From Dehalococcoidia bacterium (lineage in GTDB: Bacteria > Chloroflexota > Dehalococcoidia > JAUSJJ01), in NCBI GenBank assembly GCA_030647705.1, contig JAUSJJ010000033.1, forward strand, positions 1 through 5,653: DNA of 5,653 nt. Direction: 5' to 3'. The stretch's first letter is position 1. Each line of letters starts with the position of its first letter. The translations under genes and the position numbers were made by a program. Under the pieces are notes generated by a model. The model was not told where the DNA came from. It worked only from the letters and a program-made list of their open reading frames with translations, and searched no databases. This document shows positions 1 to 5,653 of this stretch, in pieces.

Positions 1-732
1 AACTATGACAGCGTGGCTGACGCCGCCGGCGCGGAGAAGATCATCAAGACCGCAGTCGACACGTTCGGCTACATAGACATCCTGGTGAACAACGCCGGCA
101 TCCTTCGGGACCGCATGAGCTTCAACATGACCACCGAAGAGTGGGATGCGGTACTCAAGGTACATCTCTACGGCAACTTCTACTGTTCCAAGTACGCCGG
201 CATCATGTTCCGTCAACAGAAGCGTGGCGGCCGCATCATAAGCACATCATCGGTGGCTGCCCTGGGCAACATGGGACAGGCCAACTACGCTGCCGCCAAA
301 GCCGGCATCCTGGGACTGGTGTATACCTTTGCCCTGGAACTGGGCAGATACGGCGTTACCGCCAACGGCCTTTTCCCGGCTGCCGCGACCAGAATGACTG
401 CGTCCAAGGAGCTACAGGAGGCCTGGGACCGACAGGCGGCCACCGGCTCCATCACCCAAGAAGCCCTGTCAGTCAGGAAGACAATTATGGAAATGAAGCC
501 GGAGGCGGTGGCCGAAGTCGTCGCCTACCTGGCCACAGATGAGGCAGCCAACATCAACGGCTACATCTTCGAGATAGCCGGCAACCGCGTCAGCCTTTTC
601 TCGAAGATGGCGGCTATCACCGGCATCATCAAGAAAGAGGGCTACTGGACCTGCGAAGAGCTGTCCGAATACATACCCAAGACCATGGGCGGCTACCTGA
701 TCAACCCCTCGCCGCCACAGCCCTCGAAATAG
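1..732 (+). CDS. Short-chain dehydrogenase/reductase (SDR), hydroxyacyl-CoA dehydrogenase-like, 5' end missing
   Basis: Probably an NAD(P)-dependent cytosolic oxidoreductase acting on a hydroxyl/keto group. The frame is open from base 1 (243 codons seen), so the GTG at 13 is not a real start. The N-terminal Rossmann strand with the Gly-rich cofactor motif, about 60 residues, lies outside the window. Counting from the first visible codon, NNAG is at 30-33, the catalytic Ser is about 83 in ISTSS, and the YxxxK motif is Tyr96/Lys100. A TRMT segment follows at 130-133. The usual helix-4 Asn is replaced by His55 in VHLYGNF. That His, TRMT and a C-terminal tail of about 45 residues beyond the usual SDR end resemble the dehydrogenase domain of peroxisomal-type multifunctional enzymes (17beta-HSD4-like, (3R)-hydroxyacyl-CoA). 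The substrate is inferred. It could also be a general FabG-like SDR. The stop is TAG at 730-732, and a terminator follows 26 bp later. Confidence 0.9.
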   Translation, partial: NYDSVADAAGAEKIIKTAVDTFGYIDILVNNAGILRDRMSFNMTTEEWDAVLKVHLYGNFYCSKYAGIMFRQQKRGGRIISTSSVAALGNMGQANYAAAKAGILGLVYTFALELGRYGVTANGLFPAAATRMTASKELQEAWDRQAATGSITQEALSVRKTIMEMKPEAVAEVVAYLATDEAANINGYIFEIAGNRVSLFSKMAAITGIIKKEGYWTCEELSEYIPKTMGGYLINPSPPQPSK

Positions 733-758
733 AGAAGCGTTCGCGGACAAACAAGCCA

Positions 759-800
759 GCAAAAAGTGAGGGTGGACAAATGTCCACCCTCACTTTTTGC
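759..800. terminator. Bidirectional intrinsic terminator (20-bp perfect inverted repeat)
   Basis: The arms 759-778 and 781-800 are exact reverse complements, separated by only AA. The GC-rich core GTGAGGGTGGACA is flanked by AAAAA on the left and TTTTT on the right, so either strand gives a hairpin followed by a U run. It lies between the stop of the SDR gene (732) and the stop of the convergent GNAT gene (841), where a shared terminator is expected. The RNA loop would open to about four bases or more. The exactness over the full 20 bp is greater than termination needs, so it could also be a copy of a dispersed palindromic repeat. Confidence 0.85.
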
Positions 801-840
801 CTCGAGGCTCACCTTACTGAGAACGAATACTGGGGTCTCC

Positions 841-1467
841 CTACGCTTTCTCCTGACCGCTACTGCGGACGGGGCCCGCCCTGCACTCTCTCCGCCACCT
901 GCGCCGCAGCTCCATGATAATGAAGGTATGTCCACCGCGAACGATCTCTCCGCAGGGCACAAAGCCACACTTGCGAAAGCACTTCTGCGCTCTCACGTTC
1001 CAGTCCAGCGTGTGGAGGTAGATCCTGTCCGTGTTCGGTTCCTCGAAGATGTGGCCGGCAATAGTAGTTATGACATCGGCGCCGTAGCCCTTGTTCCTAT
1101 ACTGCGGGTCGCCTATCATAATTCCGAGTTCGACTTCATTGGCATTTCCGCCGCCATTGTGGTACACGCAATTGCCGATGTGCCTGCCCTCGCGCGTGTC
1201 TATGCCCAGCCGATGCCATTCCCGGCAGGGATACTGCAGGTCTTCCTCGTAGCGACGCAGGAACGTCGCAAACGGCGCCCTCAGCGGCTGGGCCGCGTCC
1301 AGCCGGGCCAGGTCAGGATCACACCTCCAGGCGTAGTCATGCTCAGCGTCCGCCACCCGCTTCTCCCTCAACACTACCCGCCCACCCTCTATCCTCTGCA
1401 CACGCTCGCCCAAAGCGTCTTCAGCTACCCTGTCAGTCCTGCTCCTGCCCTTCGGGTAGTCACTCAT
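841..1467 (-). CDS. GNAT-family N-acetyltransferase (RimJ/RimL-like)
   Basis: Predicted cytosolic acetyl-CoA-dependent N-acetyltransferase of 208 residues. The acetyl-CoA binding motif A is at about 113-133 (ELGIMIGD, then QYRNKGYGADVI), fitting the Q/RxxGxG/A pyrophosphate loop. The motif B region, NVRAQKCFRKCGF at 157-169, matches the N-x-x-A-x-x-x-Y/F-x-x-x-GF pattern typical of RimJ/RimL and spermidine-type acetyltransferases. An Arg-rich tail (189-201) follows the last strand. ATG at 1467 is preferred over an in-frame TTG at 1491. It has GGGGAG six bases upstream (1474-1479), and it gives an 8-bp ATGAGTGA overlap with the stop of the HEAT gene, a common sign of translational coupling. 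The first 30 residues are charged and not part of the fold. It is the last gene of the minus-strand block. The acceptor (protein N-terminus, polyamine, antibiotic or modified peptide) cannot be told from sequence. Confidence 0.85.
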   Translation of the reverse strand: MSDYPKGRSRTDRVAEDALGERVQRIEGGRVVLREKRVADAEHDYAWRCDPDLARLDAAQPLRAPFATFLRRYEEDLQYPCREWHRLGIDTREGRHIGNCVYHNGGGNANEVELGIMIGDPQYRNKGYGADVITTIAGHIFEEPNTDRIYLHTLDWNVRAQKCFRKCGFVPCGEIVRGGHTFIIMELRRRWRRECRAGPVRSSGQEKA

Positions 1468-2401
1468 CTCCTTCTCCCCACTTGTCCTCAAACAGGACTT
1501 CGCTATCTGTCTTCAACACTGCCAGCGCATCTCTGGCCGCCAGCCTGACCCGTTCGTCCAAATGCCCGCCAAGTCTCAGCAGGATCTGCCGGACCTCGCT
1601 CCCTCCAATGGCGCCCAAAGCCGTGACCACGGCCAAACGTACTTCGATGTCCGGATCATCGATAGCTTTGCGCAGGTAAGGCACCACCTCCGGATCGCCC
1701 AACTCACCACATGCCCCCACCGCTTCAAAGCGACGCTCCGCGTCGGGGCTCTCCAGTTCCTTCACCAGCAGGCCGAGCCAGGCGGCGTCGCAGTTCCGGC
1801 CCATGGCATAGATCGCGCTAATCTGAAGCGTCGGGTTGCCGCTCTGATAAGCCTCCCGGATGATCTCCTTGACCACCGGTTTGCTCAACGAACTGATGGC
1901 CTCGATGGCACACCGGCGCACATCCGAGTCCTCACCGGACTTGTTGATCACCGCAAGCAAGGCAGCCTCCAGTCCAGCCGCTTCGCACGCCCGCAGCTTG
2001 CCGAGCTCTGCCAGGAGCACAAAGTTATTAAGAGAAGTAGCGGCGGCGGCTCTGACGGAATCGCTTGGGTCGTTCTGCAACAAGTCGATTATCGGCTCTA
2101 CCAGGCTGCCGTCTTCGCAATCCGATAGCCCTTCCAGGGCCTTGACCCGGACCTGCTCATCGGGGTCCTTGAGGCAGACCCTGAATACCTCTTCAAAATC
2201 AAGCTGCAGGTTGTCTTCCGCCATGTCTGCCAGACGCCCGACGACCTTCTGCCGCCGCGGCAGGTCGATGGCGCGCCAGACCTCTCTGAAGGCGCAGACC
2301 TCCGCCGGGTTCATGAGCGACAGATAGACCAGCTTCGAGGTGACCAGCGGCTTGCCGGGGTCACTCAGCTCTTCCAAATACCTTTCCACGACCGATGACA
2401 T
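1460..2401 (-). CDS. HEAT-repeat protein
   Basis: This 313-residue soluble protein is made mostly of helical HEAT (PBS-lyase-like) repeats. About seven units of roughly 30 residues can be traced from residue 68 to 296. Most contain the pattern D-x-x-x-x-V-R-x-x-A-x-x-A-L/I: DEQVRVKALEGL (81-92), DSVRAAAATSL (114-124), SDVRRCAIEAI (159-169), IEVRLAVVTAL (252-262) and DERVRLAARDAL (282-293). The first 65 residues are helical but not clearly repeats, and the acidic tail (EDKWGEGDE) lies outside the solenoid. There is no signal peptide or membrane segment. Such solenoids are usually protein-binding scaffolds; the cyanobacterial members assist phycobilin lyases, but nothing here indicates that role. 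The ATG start at 2401 lies 43 bp after tldE. Its ribosome site is weak: the nearest purine-rich match, GAAGGG (2415-2420), is 13 bases away. The stop overlaps the GNAT start. The function is unknown. Confidence 0.85.
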   Translation of the reverse strand: MSSVVERYLEELSDPGKPLVTSKLVYLSLMNPAEVCAFREVWRAIDLPRRQKVVGRLADMAEDNLQLDFEEVFRVCLKDPDEQVRVKALEGLSDCEDGSLVEPIIDLLQNDPSDSVRAAAATSLNNFVLLAELGKLRACEAAGLEAALLAVINKSGEDSDVRRCAIEAISSLSKPVVKEIIREAYQSGNPTLQISAIYAMGRNCDAAWLGLLVKELESPDAERRFEAVGACGELGDPEVVPYLRKAIDDPDIEVRLAVVTALGAIGGSEVRQILLRLGGHLDERVRLAARDALAVLKTDSEVLFEDKWGEGDE

Positions 2402-2444
2402 GCTTCACGCACTACCCTTCCCAGATGAATACGGACTCTCAGGG

Positions 2445-3746
2445 CTAACTCTTGACGGCCACGGCCAGATTCGAGCAGTAAAGCGGGGGCGCCAACAACG
2501 TTCCACCCACCCATTTCCTCTCCGCGCCGATGCCGGCCAGCTCTTTCAGTATCTCATACACATTACCAGAGACCATGGTGTCCTTGACCCGCCCCACGAT
2601 TTCTCCACCCTCCACCTTGTAGCCCAGAAGGACATTGCCGCTGAAGTCGCCGCTCAATACGTTGCTTTGCGTAGCTCCCATAAGCTGCTCAACCACCAGG
2701 CCTTCCTTGACATCCTTCACCATTTGTTCGAATGTGGTATCTCCGTGGCTGAAGACGACGGTGCTTGTGGCAGGACGGGGCTGACCTCCAGATCGGCTGG
2801 CGCTGCCCGTGCTCGCCACTCCGGCCATGGCCGCAGTCTGCAGATCGTAGAGGAAGCTCTTTACTACGCCGTTCTCCACCAGAGCGTTGCGCCGGCATGG
2901 CACTGCTTCGTCGTCGCAGCAACGGCTGCCCGCGCGCAGGGGCACTGTAGCGTCATCCCAGATGGAAAGCCTGGGGTCGAACACCCTCTGGCCCTTCTTG
3001 TTTCCCAGAGGCGAGGCGCCCTGCAGGACGACCTTGCCATTGAATGCCAGAGCCAAAGGATACAGGAGCACGCCCGCCACCGCTTCGGGCGTAAATATCA
3101 CGGGCAATCGGCCGCTTGGGGCCGGGACCAACCTCTCCGCACGGCGCAGTTGCAGTACTACAGCGCTCGCCACGGGCTCCGGGTCCATCTGAAGGAAACA
3201 AGCCGCCTCACCATCCCCAACGAACAGCATATCGCTGCCGCGGATCAGCGTACCCTCTATTCCGAAGCTGAAGATGCTTTTCTTGTACTCTGAGTGCCCG
3301 CCCGTGGAATTCCTTACCGCGATGTTGAAAACGGCCTTGCTCACTGACGCTTCACAGAGAATATCCGGACTGGCGCCGCGTATCCTGGCGACGAGGCGTT
3401 CACCTATCTCCACCATCTTATCGATTGGAATGGCTTCGACGCCCGGGTCGTAGACCTCCACCTGAGGATAGCTCGCGCCCGACGGAGGCTCGAAGCGGGC
3501 CGTCGCGCCGAAGGCGGCGGTCTCCAGCGCCATATCCACGAGCTTCTGGGTGGAATCCTTGCGGTTCGCTGTGGCGAATCCAATTCGGCCGTCCTTCGCC
3601 AGCCTCAGAGCATTGCTCGAACCGCTCCGAGTGTGCACCTGCTTCAGCCGATTCGCCTCGAAGACGGCGGTGGTTTCCTGGCGTGACACGGAGTAGACCT
3701 CAGCCCATTGAGAAACCCGTCTTGCCTTTTCCAGAATCTCTTCCAT
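2445..3746 (-). CDS. tldE: TldE/PmbA, non-metal-binding partner of the TldD/TldE protease
   Basis: This 433-residue protein is homologous to TldD along its whole length but lacks HExxxH; the equivalent stretch reads VIFTPEAVAGVL (216-227). In E. coli the TldD/TldE complex is a metalloprotease acting on small unstructured peptides, including microcin B17 and the CcdA antitoxin. TldE supplies part of the chamber but no metal ligand. Family landmarks include the N-terminal domain (about 1-200), the SIWDD segment (261-265), the DDEAVPCRR version of the family's DDEGVP motif (278-286), ALVENGVVKSFLYDLQTA (288-305) and the GNVYEIL region near the C-terminus (394-400). Residues 276, 277 and 284 are all Cys around the DDE motif, and another Cys is at 424. 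ATG at 3746 directly follows the tldD stop. GGGAGG (3754-3759), seven bases upstream, lies inside the last tldD codons, so translation is likely coupled. Confidence 0.93.
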   Translation of the reverse strand: MEEILEKARRVSQWAEVYSVSRQETTAVFEANRLKQVHTRSGSSNALRLAKDGRIGFATANRKDSTQKLVDMALETAAFGATARFEPPSGASYPQVEVYDPGVEAIPIDKMVEIGERLVARIRGASPDILCEASVSKAVFNIAVRNSTGGHSEYKKSIFSFGIEGTLIRGSDMLFVGDGEAACFLQMDPEPVASAVVLQLRRAERLVPAPSGRLPVIFTPEAVAGVLLYPLALAFNGKVVLQGASPLGNKKGQRVFDPRLSIWDDATVPLRAGSRCCDDEAVPCRRNALVENGVVKSFLYDLQTAAMAGVASTGSASRSGGQPRPATSTVVFSHGDTTFEQMVKDVKEGLVVEQLMGATQSNVLSGDFSGNVLLGYKVEGGEIVGRVKDTMVSGNVYEILKELAGIGAERKWVGGTLLAPPLYCSNLAVAVKS

Positions 3747-5105
3747 CTATTTGCCTCCCACCAGGCACTTGCGGATCCTGATATGAGGCCCCCCGTCGGA
3801 CACCGGAAGCGGCATCTGCCCCCCCTTGCCGCAGCCGCCACCCTGGCTCATCTCCAGGTCCCGGCCCACGGCGTCGATGTTCTCCAGCGTCTGGAACACG
3901 TTGCCGGTCAGTACGATCGGCCGCACCATCTCCTCGACCTTGCCGTTTCGGATCATATACGCCTCACCTGCGGAGAAAGTGAACATCTCCATACTGGTGG
4001 TCCCACCGTACCAGTTCCGTGCATAGATGCCCTCCTTGATATCGCTTATCATCTCGTCAAAGGCGGTCTTGCCCGGCTCGATATAGGTGTTGGACATGCG
4101 CACGATCGGTTGGAACTGGTAGTTCATGGCGCGTGCGTTGCCGGTTGGTTTTTCGCCCATTCTGGCCGCCGTCTCCCTGGAATGCAGCCTGCCGGTGAGC
4201 ACGCCCTCCGTGATCAGATACGTCTTGGTGGACTTCACGCCCTCATCGTCGTACTTGTAGCTGCCCCTCAGCCCCGGCACCGCGGCCCCATCTACGATAT
4301 TGAGGTGTGGCTGCCCGAACCTCTTGCCCAGCACCATGATCTGCCGCATACGATCGTTTTCATACACGAAGTCCGACTCGGACAGGTGGCCGAAAGCCTC
4401 ATGCGCGAACACTCCGGCCAGTATCGGGTCGCAGACCACAGTGTACTCGCCGCCCTTAGCCGTGGGCGCCTTGAGCAGCGCGACGGCGCGTTTGGCGAGG
4501 TCGGCTATCTTGGCTTGGAGCCCTTCCACAACCCCGAAGTCCTGGATACTGCCCAGGCTCAGCCCGCACTGTTGGACATCGCTGCCGTCCCTGGCCATGG
4601 CGGTGAACCTCGCGGAGACATCCACCTTGCCCTGCTGAATTCGCGTCCCTTCAGACGACACGAAGATGACTTTCTTCTGAGAGTCCCCGTAGCTGATATT
4701 CGACGTTTGGATTCCAGGCGTACCCAGGATAATGCCATTGTATTCGTCCAGAAGCGCCTTTTTGTGAGCCAACTCTACAGATGCGGGGCTCGCCTTGAGC
4801 ACCGGCTCCACAATATCCTGCACCGGGTCCACCGGGGCAAGAGCGCTGCTTTCCTTGCCGGCAAGCCTTGCTTGCGCCACGGCAAGCTCTACCCACTTCC
4901 GCAGGTCGCCAGGCTCATTGAAACTGACGAAGCCCCAAGCGCCCTTGACCAATGCCCTGACGTTTCCCCCAAGGCTGGCGTTCCTGCCGATGTTGTCCAA
5001 GTCGGGCCCTCGGTACTCCAGATAGGTCGACTCGGTCTCCTCGATGCGGATTTCCACGTAGTCGGCGTTGTGCCCCTTCAGGGCCGCGGCCATTCTATCT
5101 TGCAT
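3747..5105 (-). CDS. tldD: TldD, catalytic zinc metallopeptidase subunit of TldD/TldE
   Basis: Catalytic subunit of the TldD/TldE peptidase, 452 residues, near the usual family length. The metal-binding HExxxH motif is intact as HEAFGH at residues 235-240 (His235, Glu236, His240), in the context FAHEAFGHLSESD. The C-terminal Cys that completes the metal site in E. coli TldD corresponds to Cys425, in GGGCGKGGQMPLPVSDGGP, the typical family ending. The stretch YKYDDEGVKSTKTYLITEGVLTG (283-305) matches the conserved DDEG segment. No signal peptide is seen, so the protein is cytosolic. ATG at 5105 is preferred. It has GAGAGGGG (5111-5118) five bases upstream and fits where homologs begin, whereas a TTG at 5150 would add 15 non-conserved residues. 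The stop TAG (3749-3747) abuts the tldE start with no gap. It is the first gene of the minus-strand block. The peptide substrate is unknown. Confidence 0.95.
   Translation of the reverse strand: MQDRMAAALKGHNADYVEIRIEETESTYLEYRGPDLDNIGRNASLGGNVRALVKGAWGFVSFNEPGDLRKWVELAVAQARLAGKESSALAPVDPVQDIVEPVLKASPASVELAHKKALLDEYNGIILGTPGIQTSNISYGDSQKKVIFVSSEGTRIQQGKVDVSARFTAMARDGSDVQQCGLSLGSIQDFGVVEGLQAKIADLAKRAVALLKAPTAKGGEYTVVCDPILAGVFAHEAFGHLSESDFVYENDRMRQIMVLGKRFGQPHLNIVDGAAVPGLRGSYKYDDEGVKSTKTYLITEGVLTGRLHSRETAARMGEKPTGNARAMNYQFQPIVRMSNTYIEPGKTAFDEMISDIKEGIYARNWYGGTTSMEMFTFSAGEAYMIRNGKVEEMVRPIVLTGNVFQTLENIDAVGRDLEMSQGGGCGKGGQMPLPVSDGGPHIRIRKCLVGGK
3754..3759 (-). promoter_or_regulatory. Ribosome binding site of tldE inside the tldD 3' end
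   Basis: GGGAGG on the minus strand lies seven bases before the tldE ATG and overlaps the Gly-Gly codons near the end of tldD. This supports the chosen tldE start and coupled translation of the two subunits. Confidence 0.7.
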
Positions 5106-5110
5106 AGAAT

Positions 5111-5118
5111 CCCCTCTC
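5111..5118 (-). promoter_or_regulatory. Ribosome binding site deciding the tldD start
   Basis: GAGAGGGG on the minus strand is separated by five bases from ATG 5105-5103. It favours this ATG over the in-frame TTG at 5150, which has no comparable site visible upstream. Confidence 0.6.
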
Positions 5119-5156
5119 GTCGATGCCTGTTCCGCCTGCTGACGGTCCAATTATCT

Positions 5157-5185
5157 ATTATGATGTCCGCCCGCGTTTCGCGCAA
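5157..5185 (-). promoter_or_regulatory. Possible sigma-70-type promoter for the tldD block
   Basis: On the minus strand CATAAT (5162-5157) matches five of six bases of the -10 consensus. TTGCGC (5185-5180), 17 bases upstream, matches three of six of the -35. The site lies in the only AT-rich patch (5147-5164) upstream of tldD, about 50 bp before its ATG, and no other gene separates it from tldD. The match is modest and the patch also holds GATAAT (5155-5150), so the exact site is uncertain. Confidence 0.3.
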
Positions 5186-5211
5186 GTCGCTCGAACACGG
5201 AGTGCCGCGCC

Positions 5212-5653
5212 ACGTCAACCGACAGCGTAGTCATTACCTGCAAGTTCTGCGGGTCTGGGAAGGTGGTGAAGTACGGAACAAAGGATGGCTACCAGTATTA
5301 CCTTTGCCGCGCCTGCGGCCATACCTTCGCCTAGAACAACGCCTTACCGGGGATGCGCTTCCCGCCCGACCGCATAGCCACGGCTCTCAGACTGTTCTAT
5401 GAGGGACTGTCCCTCGATAAAATCAGGCGGGAATTAGACCATCTCTATCATGTGTACCCGTCGGATTCCACGGTCTATGACTGGGTTGTGCGTTTCACAA
5501 AGGCAGCCATCCAAGAAGCCAAGTACTCCAACATCAAAGTAGGGGGCGTTTGGATCGCCGATGAAACGGTCTTGAAGCTGGATAAAGATGTGAAGGTGTG
5601 GTTTTGGGATATCATAGACGACAAGACCCGCTTCCTTCTCGGCTCTCATATAT
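5212..5653 (+). pseudogene. Zinc-ribbon DDE transposase (IS6/IS240-like superfamily), damaged and cut by window end
   Basis: The reading frame encodes a zinc ribbon with two CxxC pairs: TCKFCG (5236-5253) and LCRACGH (5302-5322). An in-frame TAG at 5332-5334 follows. The same frame then continues as NNALPGMRFPPDRIATAL, a helix-turn-helix-like part (LSLDKIRRELDHLYHVYP, then STVYDWVVRF) and WIADETVLK, whose Asp (5560-5562) is the likely first DDE residue. The later catalytic Asp and Glu lie beyond the window. Homology-like sequence on both sides of the TAG, in one frame, shows a nonsense codon and not a gene boundary. No ATG, GTG or TTG precedes the ribbon in this frame. ACG at 5212, nine bases after GGAG (5199-5202), may be a decayed ATG (inferred). 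If ATG 5353 is used, a protein without the zinc ribbon could be made. The family assignment is by motif and recall, not by search. A recoded amber codon is possible but less likely. Confidence 0.75.

Larger units (their letters stand above)
5106..5211. other. Divergent intergenic region between tldD and the transposase remnant
   Basis: These 106 bp hold the tldD ribosome site and a candidate promoter. The left end of the insertion element carrying the transposase should also lie here or a little further left. No inverted-repeat end could be assigned, because the matching right end lies beyond the window. No small ORF with a ribosome site, and no RNA gene, was seen. Confidence 0.5.

Noticed and set aside
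733..840. Possible RNA gene between the convergent genes
   Set aside because: Apart from the palindrome there is no tRNA-like or other recognisable RNA structure in these 108 bp.
1468..1491. N-terminal extension of the GNAT protein from TTG at 1491
   Set aside because: The ATG at 1467 has a well-spaced GGGGAG and gives a compact overlap with the upstream stop.
766..1548. Plus-strand open frame of 260 codons
   Set aside because: It begins inside the terminator palindrome and runs antisense to the GNAT gene. The protein is low-complexity and without a domain.
1562..2128. Plus-strand open frame of 188 codons
   Set aside because: It is antisense to the HEAT-repeat gene; its apparent regularity reflects the repeats on the other strand.
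2340..3293. Plus-strand open frame of 317 codons
   Set aside because: It is antisense to tldE and the start of the HEAT gene, shows no motif and has no good ribosome site. It is a shadow frame.
5106..5150. N-terminal extension of TldD from TTG at 5150
   Set aside because: It adds 15 residues with no family similarity. The ATG at 5105 has a better ribosome site.
3708..5402. Plus-strand open frame of 564 codons
   Set aside because: It runs antisense to tldD, which has clear conserved motifs. The translation is rich in His, Arg and Leu without any recognisable domain. It is a by-product of GC-rich codon use.
5434..5649. Minus-strand open frame of 71 codons
   Set aside because: It is antisense to the transposase part that carries the HTH and DET motif, and has no independent support.
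1..5653. CRISPR array, tandem repeats or attachment sites
   Set aside because: No regularly spaced direct repeats were seen anywhere in the window, and no tRNA gene that could serve as an attachment site is present.

Overview
The window looks like part of a bacterial chromosome of moderately high GC content (about 55-60% by eye). Genes are closely packed and read in two directions that converge near position 780. The gene set is an SDR dehydrogenase, a TldD/TldE pair, a HEAT-repeat protein, a GNAT acetyltransferase and a zinc-ribbon DDE transposase. This would fit a Dehalococcoidia-like Chloroflexota genome or another environmental lineage. That placement rests on family recall only; nothing in the window fixes the taxonomy.

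Layout. Positions 1-732 (+) hold the 3' part of a short-chain dehydrogenase of the hydroxyacyl-CoA dehydrogenase-like type, cut by the window edge. Positions 759-800 hold a perfect 20-bp inverted repeat flanked by A and T runs. It lies between convergent genes and reads well as a terminator for both strands. Positions 841-5105 (-) hold a compact four-gene block, transcribed right to left: tldD (5105-3747), tldE (3746-2445), a HEAT-repeat gene (2401-1460) and a GNAT acetyltransferase (1467-841). The joints are tight: 0 bp between tldD and tldE, 43 bp between tldE and the HEAT gene, and an 8-bp overlap between the HEAT and GNAT genes. This makes a single transcript likely. Positions 5106-5211 are the upstream region of tldD. 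Positions 5212-5653 (+) hold the start of a transposase gene that appears damaged: it has no ATG, GTG or TTG start and carries an in-frame amber codon just after its zinc ribbon. It runs off the window end.

How the genes may work together. TldD and TldE are known to form a heteromeric metalloprotease that trims unstructured peptides, including modified precursor peptides in some bacteria. TldD here keeps the HExxxH motif and the C-terminal Cys, while TldE lacks the metal site, so the pair looks functional. The HEAT protein could be a binding scaffold and the GNAT enzyme could acetylate an amine, but the sequence does not show what either acts on. No precursor peptide gene was seen. The most unusual items are the transposase with its in-frame TAG, the tldDE-HEAT-GNAT gene set and the long perfect palindrome. 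I found no clear evidence for a wholly new system.
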